39,129 nt of DNA, from contig CAAHEI010000079.1 of the NCBI GenBank assembly GCA_900772475.1, forward strand, positions 1 to 39,129. Direction: 5' to 3'. Below, piece by piece: positions 7,817 to 16,055 of this stretch. The position numbers were made by a program, and so were the translations under genes. Position 1 is the stretch's first letter; every line of letters begins with the position of its first letter. Under the pieces are notes generated by a model, which worked only from the letters and a program-made list of their open reading frames with translations, was not told the origin of the DNA and searched no databases. The stretch is from Clostridia bacterium. GTDB lineage: Bacteria > Bacillota > Clostridia > TANB77 > CAG-465.

Positions 7817-8566
7817 ATGAGAAAAAAATTAATAGTTGGAAATTGGAAAATGAATTATACAATAACAGAGGCAGAAGCTTTTGTAAGTAGTATAAAAGAT
7901 AGAATAAATACAGATATTGTAGATGTTGCAATATGTCCAAATTTTGTAGCACTTGGAACAGTATCAAAATTACTTGAAAATACAAATATACATCTTGGAG
8001 CACAAAACGTATATTATGAAGATAAGGGTGCATATACTGGTGAAACGTCAGCTCCAATGTTAGTATCAGCATTTGTAGATTTTTGTATAGTAGGACATAG
8101 TGAAAGAAGAAGTATATTTAATGAAACAGATGAAATGATAAATAAGAAAGTAAAAAAATTACTTGAAAATAATATAAAACCAATAATTTGTGTTGGTGAA
8201 ACTTTAGAACAAAGAGAAAATGGTACAATGTTTGACGTTGTAGCAAAGCAATTAGATAAATGTATAGATGGAATACTAGGTGATGATTTAAAAAGAAATA
8301 TTGTAATTGCTTACGAACCAATCTGGGCTATTGGTACAGGTAAAACAGCAAGTAGTGATGATGCAAATAAAATGTGCCATTTTATACGTAAAGCTATAGA
8401 AACAAAATATGGTGCAAGTGTTTCAGAAAGAGTAAGAATTTTATATGGAGGAAGTGTAAAGCCAGCTAATGCTTCAGAAATACTTAATATGGAAGATATA
8501 GACGGAGCTTTAGTTGGAGGAGCTAGTCTTAAAAATGATTTTGTAGCTATTGTAAATTATGACTAA
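7817..8566 (+). CDS. tpiA: Triosephosphate isomerase
   Basis: 249 residues from the ATG at 7817, which has GGAGAG 8 bases upstream and gives the family N-terminus MRKKLIVGNWKMN; an earlier in-frame ATG at 7781 lacks a ribosome site. It interconverts dihydroxyacetone phosphate and glyceraldehyde 3-phosphate. Lys11 (NWKMN), His94 (VGHSERR), the catalytic Glu167 (AYEPIWAIGTG, start of loop 6) and the phosphate-binding YGGSVKP are intact. gpmI begins 43 bases later on the same strand, so the two are probably one transcript. Confidence 0.98.
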   Translation: MRKKLIVGNWKMNYTITEAEAFVSSIKDRINTDIVDVAICPNFVALGTVSKLLENTNIHLGAQNVYYEDKGAYTGETSAPMLVSAFVDFCIVGHSERRSIFNETDEMINKKVKKLLENNIKPIICVGETLEQRENGTMFDVVAKQLDKCIDGILGDDLKRNIVIAYEPIWAIGTGKTASSDDANKMCHFIRKAIETKYGASVSERVRILYGGSVKPANASEILNMEDIDGALVGGASLKNDFVAIVNYD

Positions 8567-8609
8567 AGATGATATAATTACTAATGCAAAAATAGAGGAG
8601 ATGTAAATT

Positions 8610-10148
8610 ATGCATGGAAATAAACAATACATACTTATGATAATGGATGGAGTAGGACTAAATGATGAGAGTAAAGGAAATGCCTTTAAACTTGCAAATA
8701 CTCCAAATTTAGATAAATTAATAGCAAAATATCCAAATACATACATAGCAACAAGTGGTATGGCTGTTGGACTTCCTGAAGGTCAAATGGGGAATTCTGA
8801 AGTTGGACATACAAATATAGGGGCAGGAAGAATAGTATATCAAGACTTAACAAGAATCACTAAAGAAATTAATGATGGTGATTTCTTTAAAAATGAAGAA
8901 TTTTTAAAAGCAATAGAGAACGTAAAAAATAACAATAGTTCTTTGCATTTAATGGGACTTTTATCTGACGGAGGAGTTCACTCTCATAATTCCCATTTAT
9001 ACGCATTACTAAAACTTGCAAAAGAGCAAGGTATAGAAAATGTATATATTCATGCTTTCTTAGATGGAAGAGATACACCTCCAACATCTGCTATAGAATA
9101 CTTAAAAGAACTTGAGGAAAAAATAAAAGAAATTGGTGTTGGAAAAATAGCTACTCTTGCTGGAAGATATTATGCAATGGATAGAGATAAAAGATGGGAT
9201 AGAGAAAAACTTGCATATGACGCAATGGTAAATGGAATTGGTAATAAATTTAAAACAGTTCAAAAAGCTGTTGAAAATTCATATGAAGCTCAAGAGTTTG
9301 ATGAATTTGTAAAACCAATTGTAATTACTGATGAAGAAGGAAATGAAATAGCTAAAATTAAGGATAAAGATTCAGTAATATTCTTTAACTTTAGACCAGA
9401 TAGAGCAAGACAAATTGTAAGGGTAATCACAGAACCAGATTTTAGTGAATTTGAAACTGTAAAAATGAACAATTTATATTTTGTTACAATGACTGAATAT
9501 GATGAAACTTTAAATCATGTACATGTTGCATACAAGCCTCAAGCATTAAAAAATACTTTGGGTGAAGTATTATCAAATAGAGGATATACACAAGTAAGAT
9601 GTGCCGAAACTGAAAAATACGCACATGTAACATTCTTCTTTAATGGTGGAGAAGAAAAGCAGTATAAAGGTGAAGATAGAATACTTGTTGCATCACCTAA
9701 AGTTGCTACATATGACTTAAAACCTGAAATGTCTGCTTATGAAGTAACTGATAAAATTATAGATGCAATCGAATCTAAAAAATATGATGTTATAATCATG
9801 AACTATGCAAATGGCGATATGGTTGGACATACAGGAATTATAGAAAAGGCAATTGAAGCTGTTGAAGCTTTGGATACATGTGTTGGTAAAGTAATATCAA
9901 AACTAGAGGAAGTAGGAGGAGAAGCTTTAATTACAGCAGATCACGGTAACTGTGAATATATGCTTGATTTAAAAACTGGTGAGGCTATAACTTCACATTC
10001 TACATTTGATGTTCCACTTATAGTTGTATCAGATAGAGTAAAATCTTTAAAAAATGGAAGACTTTGTGATTTAGCACCAACTCTTCTTGCACTTATGGGA
10101 GAAGAAAAACCATCTGAGATGAAAGGAGAAAGCTTGGTAGAGTTATAA
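8610..10148 (+). CDS. gpmI: 2,3-bisphosphoglycerate-independent phosphoglycerate mutase
   Basis: 512 residues, the usual length. It converts 3-phosphoglycerate to 2-phosphoglycerate using two Mn ions and a phosphoserine intermediate. Visible: the metal-binding IMDGVGL (Asp13), GNSEVGHTNIGAGR with the nucleophile Ser63, GRYYAMDRDKRWDR, FFNFRPDRARQ, NYANGDMVGHTG, TADHGNCE and SHSTFDVP. The ATG has AGAGGAG about 8 bases upstream. No cofactor-dependent mutase is seen in the window. It is followed 31 bases later by an unrecognised zinc-ribbon gene. Confidence 0.98.
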   Translation: MHGNKQYILMIMDGVGLNDESKGNAFKLANTPNLDKLIAKYPNTYIATSGMAVGLPEGQMGNSEVGHTNIGAGRIVYQDLTRITKEINDGDFFKNEEFLKAIENVKNNNSSLHLMGLLSDGGVHSHNSHLYALLKLAKEQGIENVYIHAFLDGRDTPPTSAIEYLKELEEKIKEIGVGKIATLAGRYYAMDRDKRWDREKLAYDAMVNGIGNKFKTVQKAVENSYEAQEFDEFVKPIVITDEEGNEIAKIKDKDSVIFFNFRPDRARQIVRVITEPDFSEFETVKMNNLYFVTMTEYDETLNHVHVAYKPQALKNTLGEVLSNRGYTQVRCAETEKYAHVTFFFNGGEEKQYKGEDRILVASPKVATYDLKPEMSAYEVTDKIIDAIESKKYDVIIMNYANGDMVGHTGIIEKAIEAVEALDTCVGKVISKLEEVGGEALITADHGNCEYMLDLKTGEAITSHSTFDVPLIVVSDRVKSLKNGRLCDLAPTLLALMGEEKPSEMKGESLVEL

Positions 10149-10179
10149 CAGAAAAATTGTATAATAAAGGAGGCTTTAG

Positions 10180-11064
10180 ATGGAATATAACGACATGGAA
10201 GATGAAGAATATGATCCACTTAAAGATACTGGTTCTACTGCCTATTGGATGAATGAATGGGAAAAAGAGAAAGAACAAAAGAAAGAAGAAGAAAAAAAGC
10301 TTTCTGAACTTGTTGACATATATGTAAAATGTACTAATCCAAGATGTGGTTATGTAGCTAAAAGCAAAGAAAAAGTTGAATTTAGATATGTTGATGAAAT
10401 AATGAGGAAATATTCTAATGGTAGATGTAGAAAATGTGGTCATAGAGGGTTTAAACTTATTTCGAAGAAAGAATTTGAAAAACTAGATGCTGAATTTAAG
10501 AAAAAACAACATGAAAAAGAAAAAAAGAAAAAATTAGATCTAGATAAAATGAAAAAAGCTATAAATTCAAATATTAGGGATGATGTTGAAGATTTATTGA
10601 GAGATTTAGAATCTAGACTAAATACTGGTAAATTATCACCAAAAACTTTTGTAAGAATTTTCTGTAAATTATCTGTAGATATTGCTAGAAGATATACAAA
10701 AGATATTCCAGGAAGTTATGACACTTCATATAATAAATTAATTTTGGAATTTTGCGATGGAGCTTTAGATAAATATAATGTTAAAGAAGATGCTGAAACT
10801 GTATTAAGAGAAATGGATGAAGAGATTGAGGAAAATAAATTATATATTGCAGAATATGAATATTATATAAATGATGAAAAGGATTCTATATATAAATATG
10901 AGAAGAGTGAAAAAGAAAAAGAATATAAAAATATTCTAGATAATTTATCTAAGCAGGAAATAGATAGAAAGTTAGAGGAAGAATTTCAAGATAGAAAGGT
11001 AGAATTAGCTGAAAAAGCTCAAAAAAGAGATGAGAGAAGAAAGTTAAGAGAACTTTCTATATAA
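10180..11064 (+). CDS. Unrecognised charged protein with a zinc ribbon
   Basis: 294 residues. An acidic N-terminus and a Lys/Glu-rich helix (about 26-45) precede a four-cysteine zinc-ribbon-like site: Cys51 and Cys56 (CTNPRCGY), Cys83 and Cys86 (CRKCGHRG). The rest is strongly charged and helix-prone, with probable coiled coil at 95-125 and from about 210 to the end. There is no signal peptide or membrane segment, so it should be cytosolic. I do not recognise the family; nucleic-acid or protein binding would fit a zinc ribbon but is not shown. AAAGGAGG precedes the ATG. It lies in the same run as gpmI and the 11086 gene (21-base gap), between gpmI and eno. Confidence 0.7.
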   Translation: MEYNDMEDEEYDPLKDTGSTAYWMNEWEKEKEQKKEEEKKLSELVDIYVKCTNPRCGYVAKSKEKVEFRYVDEIMRKYSNGRCRKCGHRGFKLISKKEFEKLDAEFKKKQHEKEKKKKLDLDKMKKAINSNIRDDVEDLLRDLESRLNTGKLSPKTFVRIFCKLSVDIARRYTKDIPGSYDTSYNKLILEFCDGALDKYNVKEDAETVLREMDEEIEENKLYIAEYEYYINDEKDSIYKYEKSEKEKEYKNILDNLSKQEIDRKLEEEFQDRKVELAEKAQKRDERRKLRELSI

Positions 11065-11085
11065 TAATATTTAAGAGGTTTATAT

Positions 11086-11925
11086 ATGAATGAAAATGAA
11101 ATAAAGAATAATCAAATTGAAGAAATAAAAGAAAGTGTCATAAATAAAGTAAGGGATTTGTTTGGTAAAGCTAAAGATGATTTGCAAATTAAACGAAGGT
11201 TAGATATTTTAATTCAAAGATATGTACCATATATTCTCGATAACTATGGCATAAAAAATGTAGATGAAAATGTGCAAGGTGTAATATATGAATCTTTGCA
11301 AACGGTGTATAATTTAGATAAAAACCTAGATGAAAAAGAAGATATGTTTAATAATATACTAAATTGTAGTATAGATTCAAGAAGAGAAGAAGTCATAAAT
11401 ACTGATAATAATGATTTAAAACATGAAATTAATGATGTAAATAAAGAACTCTTTAGCAGATATTCTGAAGAAAAAGACAAAATTAGTAAAAAAGAAAAAG
11501 CTGAACAAGATGAATATTTTACTCACGCACCTGAATTTAAAAGTAGAGTAAGGCAAATACTTGAAAGAAAAGGTATACAAAATGAAGACGTTATATATGA
11601 GATTGAAAATAGAGTAAAAAATACAGTAGGACATATATATGAAGATTATAACGAAGCAGATAAAAGTATATCTAACAATTTAGAAGAAATTTGTGATGAA
11701 GAATTAGGTAAATATGAACAACAAGTTACTACAAGTAGACAAGATGTAAAACCTGAAAATAAAGAAAAAAATGAATTTACAGATTTTTTACAAGATGGTG
11801 TTAATTCAGAAAAAGAAATTGTTGAAAATGATATAGATAATGTGAATAATGAGGGCGAACCTAATAAAGATGACCTTAATAAAGATAATAAAAAAAATGC
11901 TTTACCAAATAATATAATCTATTAA
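11086..11925 (+). CDS. Unrecognised acidic helical protein
   Basis: 279 residues with a very high content of Glu, Asp, Asn and Lys. Two helix-rich stretches (about 1-95 and 145-210) are separated and followed by low-complexity linkers; the tail after about 225 is acidic and likely disordered (for example NNEGEPNKDDLNKDNKK). No membrane segment, signal peptide, cysteine cluster or catalytic motif is visible. AAGAGG lies about 9 bases before the ATG. It follows the zinc-ribbon gene closely, suggesting the two work together, and precedes eno by 73 bases containing what may be a separate promoter. I do not recognise a family. Confidence 0.65.
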   Translation: MNENEIKNNQIEEIKESVINKVRDLFGKAKDDLQIKRRLDILIQRYVPYILDNYGIKNVDENVQGVIYESLQTVYNLDKNLDEKEDMFNNILNCSIDSRREEVINTDNNDLKHEINDVNKELFSRYSEEKDKISKKEKAEQDEYFTHAPEFKSRVRQILERKGIQNEDVIYEIENRVKNTVGHIYEDYNEADKSISNNLEEICDEELGKYEQQVTTSRQDVKPENKEKNEFTDFLQDGVNSEKEIVENDIDNVNNEGEPNKDDLNKDNKKNALPNNIIY

Positions 11926-11936
11926 ATAATTTGTTA

Positions 11937-11975
11937 TTTGCTATAGTTTTGCTATAGTTAATATATATATATAAT
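11937..11975 (+). promoter_or_regulatory. eno upstream region with a tandem 11-bp repeat
   Basis: Two perfect adjacent copies of TTTGCTATAGT (11937-11947 and 11948-11958). The second supplies a -35-like TTGCTA and is followed at a 15-base spacer by TATAAT (11970-11975). The spacing is short, so the promoter call is moderate. Confidence 0.45.
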
Positions 11976-11998
11976 AAAAAAATAAGGAGGAATTTTTT

Positions 11999-13312
11999 AT
12001 GAAACAATACTTAGAAATAGAATCTATTTATGCAAGAGAAATATTAGATTCAAGAGGAAATCCAACTGTAGAAGTTGAGGCTATTGTAGAAGGAGGATTT
12101 GTAGGACGTGCTGCAGTTCCATCTGGTGCATCTACTGGTGCTTTTGAAGCAGTAGAATTAAGAGATGGAGATAAATCAAGATATCTTGGAAAAGGTACAA
12201 CAAAAGCAGTAGATAATGTAAATGATATTATTGCTCCTGAAATAGAAGGAATGAATGCTTTAGATCAAGTTGAAATAGATAAAGCAATGATTGAACTTGA
12301 TGGTACTGAAAATAAAGGAAAACTTGGTGCAAATGCTATACTAGGTGTATCACTTGCTGTAGCAAGAGCAGCTGCTGAAGCTTTAGGAGTAAGTTTATAC
12401 AACTATTTTGGTGGTGTAAATGCTAAAGTTTTACCAGTTCCAATGATGAACATATTAAATGGTGGTAAACACGCAGATAATAGTGTTAATATTCAAGAAT
12501 TTATGATAATGCCAGTAGGTGCTGATAGTTTCAAAGAAGCTCTTAGATGGTGTGCTGAAGTATTCCATAATTTAAAATCAGTATTAAAAGCAAAAGGACT
12601 TGCAACTTCAGTTGGTGACGAAGGTGGATTTGCTCCAAACCTATCTAAAGATGAAGAAGCTTTACAAGTAATAGTTGAAGCAATTGAAAAAGCAGGATAC
12701 AAACCAGGTGAAGACTTTAAAATTGCAATTGATGCTGCTGCAACTGAAATGTATGATGAAGCTAAGAAAAAAGGTGAAGAAGGAAAATACTATTTCTGGA
12801 AATCAGACAAAATGTATACTTGCGAAGAAATGGTTGCTTTCTGGGAAGATTTAGCATCTAAATATCCAATTATATCTTTAGAAGATGGTCTTGCTGAAGA
12901 AGATTGGGAAGGATGGAAATTACTTACAGAAAAACTTGGAAATAAAATACAATTAGTAGGTGATGATCTATTTGTTACAAATACAAAAAGATTACAAAAA
13001 GGTATTGATATGAAAGTTTCAAATTCAATTCTTATAAAACTTAACCAAATAGGAACAGTAACTGAAACAATAGACGCTATATCTATGGCAAATAGAGCTG
13101 GAATGACAGCTGTAGTATCTCACAGATCAGGTGAAACTGAAGATACAACAATTGCAGATTTAGTTGTTGCTATGAATGCAGGACAAATTAAAACTGGTGC
13201 TCCTTCAAGAACTGATAGAGTATGTAAATATAACCAATTATTAAGAATTGAAGAAGAATTAGGATCTGTAGCTGAATATGCAGGAAAAAATGCATTCTTT
13301 AATTTAAAATAA
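11999..13312 (+). CDS. eno: Enolase
   Basis: 437 residues, normal length. It dehydrates 2-phosphoglycerate to phosphoenolpyruvate. Visible: AREILDSRGNPTVEVE (12-27), the mobile loop PSGASTG (41-47), GDEGGFAPN (206-214), metal ligands Asp245 (AIDAAATE), Glu295 (SLEDGLAEEDW) and Asp322 (VGDDLFVTN), catalytic Lys347 (ILIKLNQIGT) and SHRSGETED. AAGGAGGAA precedes the ATG by about 8 bases. It completes the lower glycolytic set in this region and appears to be separately transcribed, with its own terminator. Confidence 0.98.
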   Translation: MKQYLEIESIYAREILDSRGNPTVEVEAIVEGGFVGRAAVPSGASTGAFEAVELRDGDKSRYLGKGTTKAVDNVNDIIAPEIEGMNALDQVEIDKAMIELDGTENKGKLGANAILGVSLAVARAAAEALGVSLYNYFGGVNAKVLPVPMMNILNGGKHADNSVNIQEFMIMPVGADSFKEALRWCAEVFHNLKSVLKAKGLATSVGDEGGFAPNLSKDEEALQVIVEAIEKAGYKPGEDFKIAIDAAATEMYDEAKKKGEEGKYYFWKSDKMYTCEEMVAFWEDLASKYPIISLEDGLAEEDWEGWKLLTEKLGNKIQLVGDDLFVTNTKRLQKGIDMKVSNSILIKLNQIGTVTETIDAISMANRAGMTAVVSHRSGETEDTTIADLVVAMNAGQIKTGAPSRTDRVCKYNQLLRIEEELGSVAEYAGKNAFFNLK

Positions 13313-13316
13313 CAAT

Positions 13317-13361
13317 AAAAAATATTCCCAAGTAAATTTATTTGCTTGGAAATATTTTTAT
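13317..13361 (+). terminator. eno terminator
   Basis: AAAAATATTCCCAAGTAA pairs with TTGCTTGGAAATATTTTT with few imperfections; the stem itself ends in T. Confidence 0.8.
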
Positions 13362-13403
13362 ATACAAGTAGGGTATAAAAAATAATAAAAAAATACATAT
13401 CAA

Positions 13404-13432
13404 TTGACACAAAGAATAAAATATTATATACT
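13404..13432 (+). promoter_or_regulatory. Strong promoter for the Tim44-like gene
   Basis: Consensus TTGACA, exactly 17 bases, then TATACT. The expected start of transcription is about 50 bases before the ATG at 13488. Confidence 0.75.
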
Positions 13433-13487
13433 ATAATAGATGAAATTATTGTTACATTTTGTCATAGTTTTTGTATAGGGGGTAAAA

Positions 13488-14420
13488 ATGAAAAAGAAAA
13501 GTTTTTTAAAGATTATAGCAGTATTTGTTCTTGTTACTGTTATTTCTGTATCCACATGTATATTTGCAGATGTTGGAAATATAAATAGATACAATAGTGG
13601 ATCATCATCTAGTAGTTCACATTCTAGTAGTTCACATTCTAGTAGGTCTTCTAGTTATTCAGGATCTTCGCACTCAGGAGGCTCACACTCAAGTTCTAGT
13701 AGTGGTGGTTCAATATGGGGACTAATAGTAGGAATTATTATTGTGGGAGTAGCAATATTTGTAACTTCTAGAGCTAATGGTAAAACAAACAATAAACATA
13801 CTGATGCATTAAATAATTTAGTAAATGGTTCAACAGATTCAATAAAAACAAATACGAAGGGTATTGCAGATGAAATTAGACAGACTGATCCAGAATTCTC
13901 AGAAGAGAAATTCTTATCTTGGACAAAAGATGTCTTTATTAAACTACAAGCAGCATGGACAGCAAGAGATTGGAAAATTATTAGACCATTCGAATCAAAT
14001 GAATTATTTGAACAACATAATGCACAATTACAAGAATATATTAATAACAACAGGATAAACATGATAGAAAGAGTTGCAGTAGAATCAGCTGAATTAATGA
14101 GTCATAAAGTAGATGGAGATAAAGAAATTATTGAAGTATACTTAAAGGCTGTTATGAAAGACTATATTATAGATGCAACAACTAAGGAAGTTGTTGAAGG
14201 AAATAAAAATACTGATTGGCATATGAGATATAAACTTACATTTGTAAGAAAAAATGGAGTAAAAACTCATGCCGGAACAAGTAACAAATCAACAACTAAC
14301 TGTCCAAATTGTGGAGCACCAACTGAAATAACATCAGCAGGACAATGTGAATATTGCGGAAGTGTTATAACAACAGGTGAACATGATTGGGTACTTTCAG
14401 GACTTGAAGGAATAAAATAA
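13488..14420 (+). CDS. Membrane protein with Tim44-like domain and C-terminal zinc ribbon
   Basis: 310 residues. An N-terminal signal peptide or anchor (about 6-27) is followed by a Ser/His/Gly-rich low-complexity segment (37-75), a membrane segment (about 76-93), a Tim44-like domain (about 128-265; EEKFLSWTKDVFIKLQAAWTAR is not quoted beyond its start EEKFLSW) and a terminal zinc ribbon CPNCGAP / CEYCGSV. Tim44-like domains bind membranes or partner proteins; the bacterial versions have no settled function. AGGGGGT precedes the ATG. The next gene encodes an SPFH protein that also ends in zinc ribbons, separated by a hairpin, suggesting a shared membrane-associated function. The Ser/His repeat region has its own local base bias. 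Confidence 0.75.
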   Translation: MKKKSFLKIIAVFVLVTVISVSTCIFADVGNINRYNSGSSSSSSHSSSSHSSRSSSYSGSSHSGGSHSSSSSGGSIWGLIVGIIIVGVAIFVTSRANGKTNNKHTDALNNLVNGSTDSIKTNTKGIADEIRQTDPEFSEEKFLSWTKDVFIKLQAAWTARDWKIIRPFESNELFEQHNAQLQEYINNNRINMIERVAVESAELMSHKVDGDKEIIEVYLKAVMKDYIIDATTKEVVEGNKNTDWHMRYKLTFVRKNGVKTHAGTSNKSTTNCPNCGAPTEITSAGQCEYCGSVITTGEHDWVLSGLEGIK

Positions 14421-14433
14421 TAAATAAAAAAAT

Positions 14434-14461
14434 AAGGGCTAAGTTATTTAGCTTAGTCCTT
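14434..14461 (+). terminator. Intergenic hairpin, possible attenuating terminator
   Basis: AAGGGCTAAG pairs with CTTAGTCCTT (one G-U pair) around an 8-base loop, followed by AATTAATTT rather than a clean T run. Read-through into the SPFH gene is likely; no separate promoter is evident. Confidence 0.5.
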
Positions 14462-14484
14462 AATTAATTTAAGGAGGAATTAAA

Positions 14485-15732
14485 ATGGGATTAATTAAAG
14501 CAGCAGTAGGAGCAGTTGGCTCTACTTTACATGATCAATGGAAAGAGGCAATAAGATGTGAAGATATGCCAAATGATGTATTAATGGTAAAAAAGACTAC
14601 ACCAAATGGAGTTATTTCAAATGGTAGTACTGTCATTGTAGGACCTGGACAATGTGCTATTATATATGATAATGGTAGAATTGTAGATGCATCTGCAGAA
14701 GAAGGAGTATACACATTTAGTGATTCATCAACACCATCACTATTTGCAGGACAATTTGGTGGAATGTTTAAAGAAATGTGGCAAAGATTTACATATAATG
14801 GTGCAACTGCTAAACAACAAGCTGTATTTTTCTTCAATATAAAAGAAATATTAGATAACAAATTTGGAACACCAGCTCCAGTACCATATAAAGATTGGGG
14901 TCATCCAATAATGAATGCAAGAACAAATTCATATCTTGCAATGAGTGTTGAAGTAAAATGTTTTGGTAAATATACATTCAGAATTTCAGATCCATTCCTA
15001 TTTATGTCACAAATAGCTGGAACAGCTGATGTATATAGAAAAGCTGATTTAGTAGAACAAATGAGATCTGAAGTTATAGGAGCTTTCTCTAATGTAATGA
15101 ACAGCTTAGGAAGTGATAAATACAAAATAGAGGTACTTGAACTTCCAAATAAAACTGATGAAATAAAGAAAATAATGGATGAAAATGTATTTGATGAACC
15201 AATTAGAAAAAGAGGTATTTCACTTGTTTCATTTATTGTTGAAAGCTTAACTCTAGATGATAAATCTAAAGAGAAAATTGATAATTATGAAATTGGTGGA
15301 GATGCATATCAACAACAGGGTGTAATGACTGGTGCATATGCAAATGCTGTTCAAAATGCAGCTAGTAATTCAAATGGTGCAGCAAATGGATTTATGGGAA
15401 TAGGTATGATGAATATGGCAAGTGGTAATGCTTTTGGTGGCGTTGCAAATGGAAATGGTGCAGCTCCAATGAAACCACAACAAGATGCTGCTACAAAAGC
15501 TCAAACACCTGTAAAACCAGAAGTTCCAGTTGAAGCTCCAGCAACACCTGAGGTGGCAGAGGAAAAACCACAAAATAACTCTTGGAAATGTTCTAAATGT
15601 GGAACTGAAAATACAGGTAAATTTTGTGCAGAATGTGGTGAGAAAAAAGTAGAAGCTAAATTCTGTACAAATTGTGGAAATAAGCTTGATCCAGATTCAA
15701 AATTTTGTCCAGAGTGTGGAACAAAAGCATAG
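14485..15732 (+). CDS. YdjI-like SPFH-domain protein with C-terminal zinc ribbons
   Basis: 415 residues. An SPFH/band-7-like domain occupies about 30-270 (STVIVGPGQCAIIYDNGRI, GVYTF, VKCFGKYTFRISDPFLFM, RKRGISLVSFIVESL); these proteins, often annotated as virion core protein or YdjI, assemble at membranes. A Gly/Ala/Asn-rich linker and a Pro/Ala/Glu stretch (about 280-365) lead to two short zinc ribbons (WKCSKCGTENTGKFCAECG and FCTNCGNK...FCPECGTK). No membrane segment is visible. AAGGAGGAA precedes the ATG. In Bacillus the relative YdjI sits in an envelope-stress operon with a PspA homologue; no PspA gene is seen here. Pairing with the upstream Tim44-like gene supports a joint role. Confidence 0.85.
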   Translation: MGLIKAAVGAVGSTLHDQWKEAIRCEDMPNDVLMVKKTTPNGVISNGSTVIVGPGQCAIIYDNGRIVDASAEEGVYTFSDSSTPSLFAGQFGGMFKEMWQRFTYNGATAKQQAVFFFNIKEILDNKFGTPAPVPYKDWGHPIMNARTNSYLAMSVEVKCFGKYTFRISDPFLFMSQIAGTADVYRKADLVEQMRSEVIGAFSNVMNSLGSDKYKIEVLELPNKTDEIKKIMDENVFDEPIRKRGISLVSFIVESLTLDDKSKEKIDNYEIGGDAYQQQGVMTGAYANAVQNAASNSNGAANGFMGIGMMNMASGNAFGGVANGNGAAPMKPQQDAATKAQTPVKPEVPVEAPATPEVAEEKPQNNSWKCSKCGTENTGKFCAECGEKKVEAKFCTNCGNKLDPDSKFCPECGTKA

Positions 15733-15798
15733 GTTATAACTAATAATATATATAATTTAAATTTAGCTATGGTTAATAAATAAGTGTTAAAACAACGA

Positions 15799-15828
15799 GA
15801 AGGCAGTTGAAACTGTCTTCTTTTTTTC
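15799..15828 (+). terminator. Terminator of the SPFH gene
   Basis: GAAGGCAGTT pairs with AACTGTCTTC (one G-U pair), followed by seven T and CTC. Confidence 0.9.
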
Positions 15829-15854
15829 TCTTACAAATTTGATTAAATAGAAAA

Positions 15855-15895
15855 TAAAGTCTTAAAAGTGAATTTTTAGGACTTTATATTTTTCT
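15855..15895. terminator. Second hairpin, probable bidirectional or back-up terminator
   Basis: TAAAGTCTTAAAA pairs with TTTTAGGACTTTA (13 bp, one G-U pair) and is followed by TATTTTTCT. A-rich sequence precedes it, so it could act in either direction. Confidence 0.6.
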
Positions 15896-15961
15896 AAAAA
15901 TCATGTAAAATAATGATAAAGTTCAAAAGTAAATAAAAAAGAACAAATTTTCGTAAAAGTA

Positions 15962-15990
15962 TTGAAAAAGACTAAAAAATATGGTATAAA
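15962..15990 (+). promoter_or_regulatory. Promoter of the BRO-N/DinD-like gene
   Basis: TTGAAA, 17 bases, TATAAA with TGG upstream (extended -10). Confidence 0.65.
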
Positions 15991-16013
15991 TGTAGAAAAT
16001 AAATTTGAAACCA

Positions 16014-16038
16014 AAATGTCTAGAAATAATAGACATTT
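16014..16038 (+). promoter_or_regulatory. Inverted repeat in the leader of the BRO-N/DinD-like gene
   Basis: AAATGTCTA, 7 bases, TAGACATTT: a perfect 9-bp inverted repeat lying between the predicted transcription start and the ribosome binding site. It could be an operator or an RNA hairpin. It does not match the Gram-positive LexA box. Confidence 0.5.
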
Positions 16039-16055
16039 GAGGAAAAGAGGTAATC

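Larger units (their letters stand above)
15733..16055. other. Gene-free spacer with two terminators, a promoter and an inverted repeat
   Basis: 323 bases without an ORF. The supported elements inside it are annotated separately: terminators at 15799 and 15855, a promoter at 15962 and an inverted repeat at 16014. Confidence 0.7.

Noticed and set aside
13655..14062. 135-residue minus-strand frame
   Set aside because: It is antisense to the Tim44-like gene, whose own domains are convincing; no ribosome site or family resemblance.
16014..16038. LexA/SOS box before the DinD-like gene
   Set aside because: The repeat lacks the GAAC...GTTC half-sites of Gram-positive LexA boxes.
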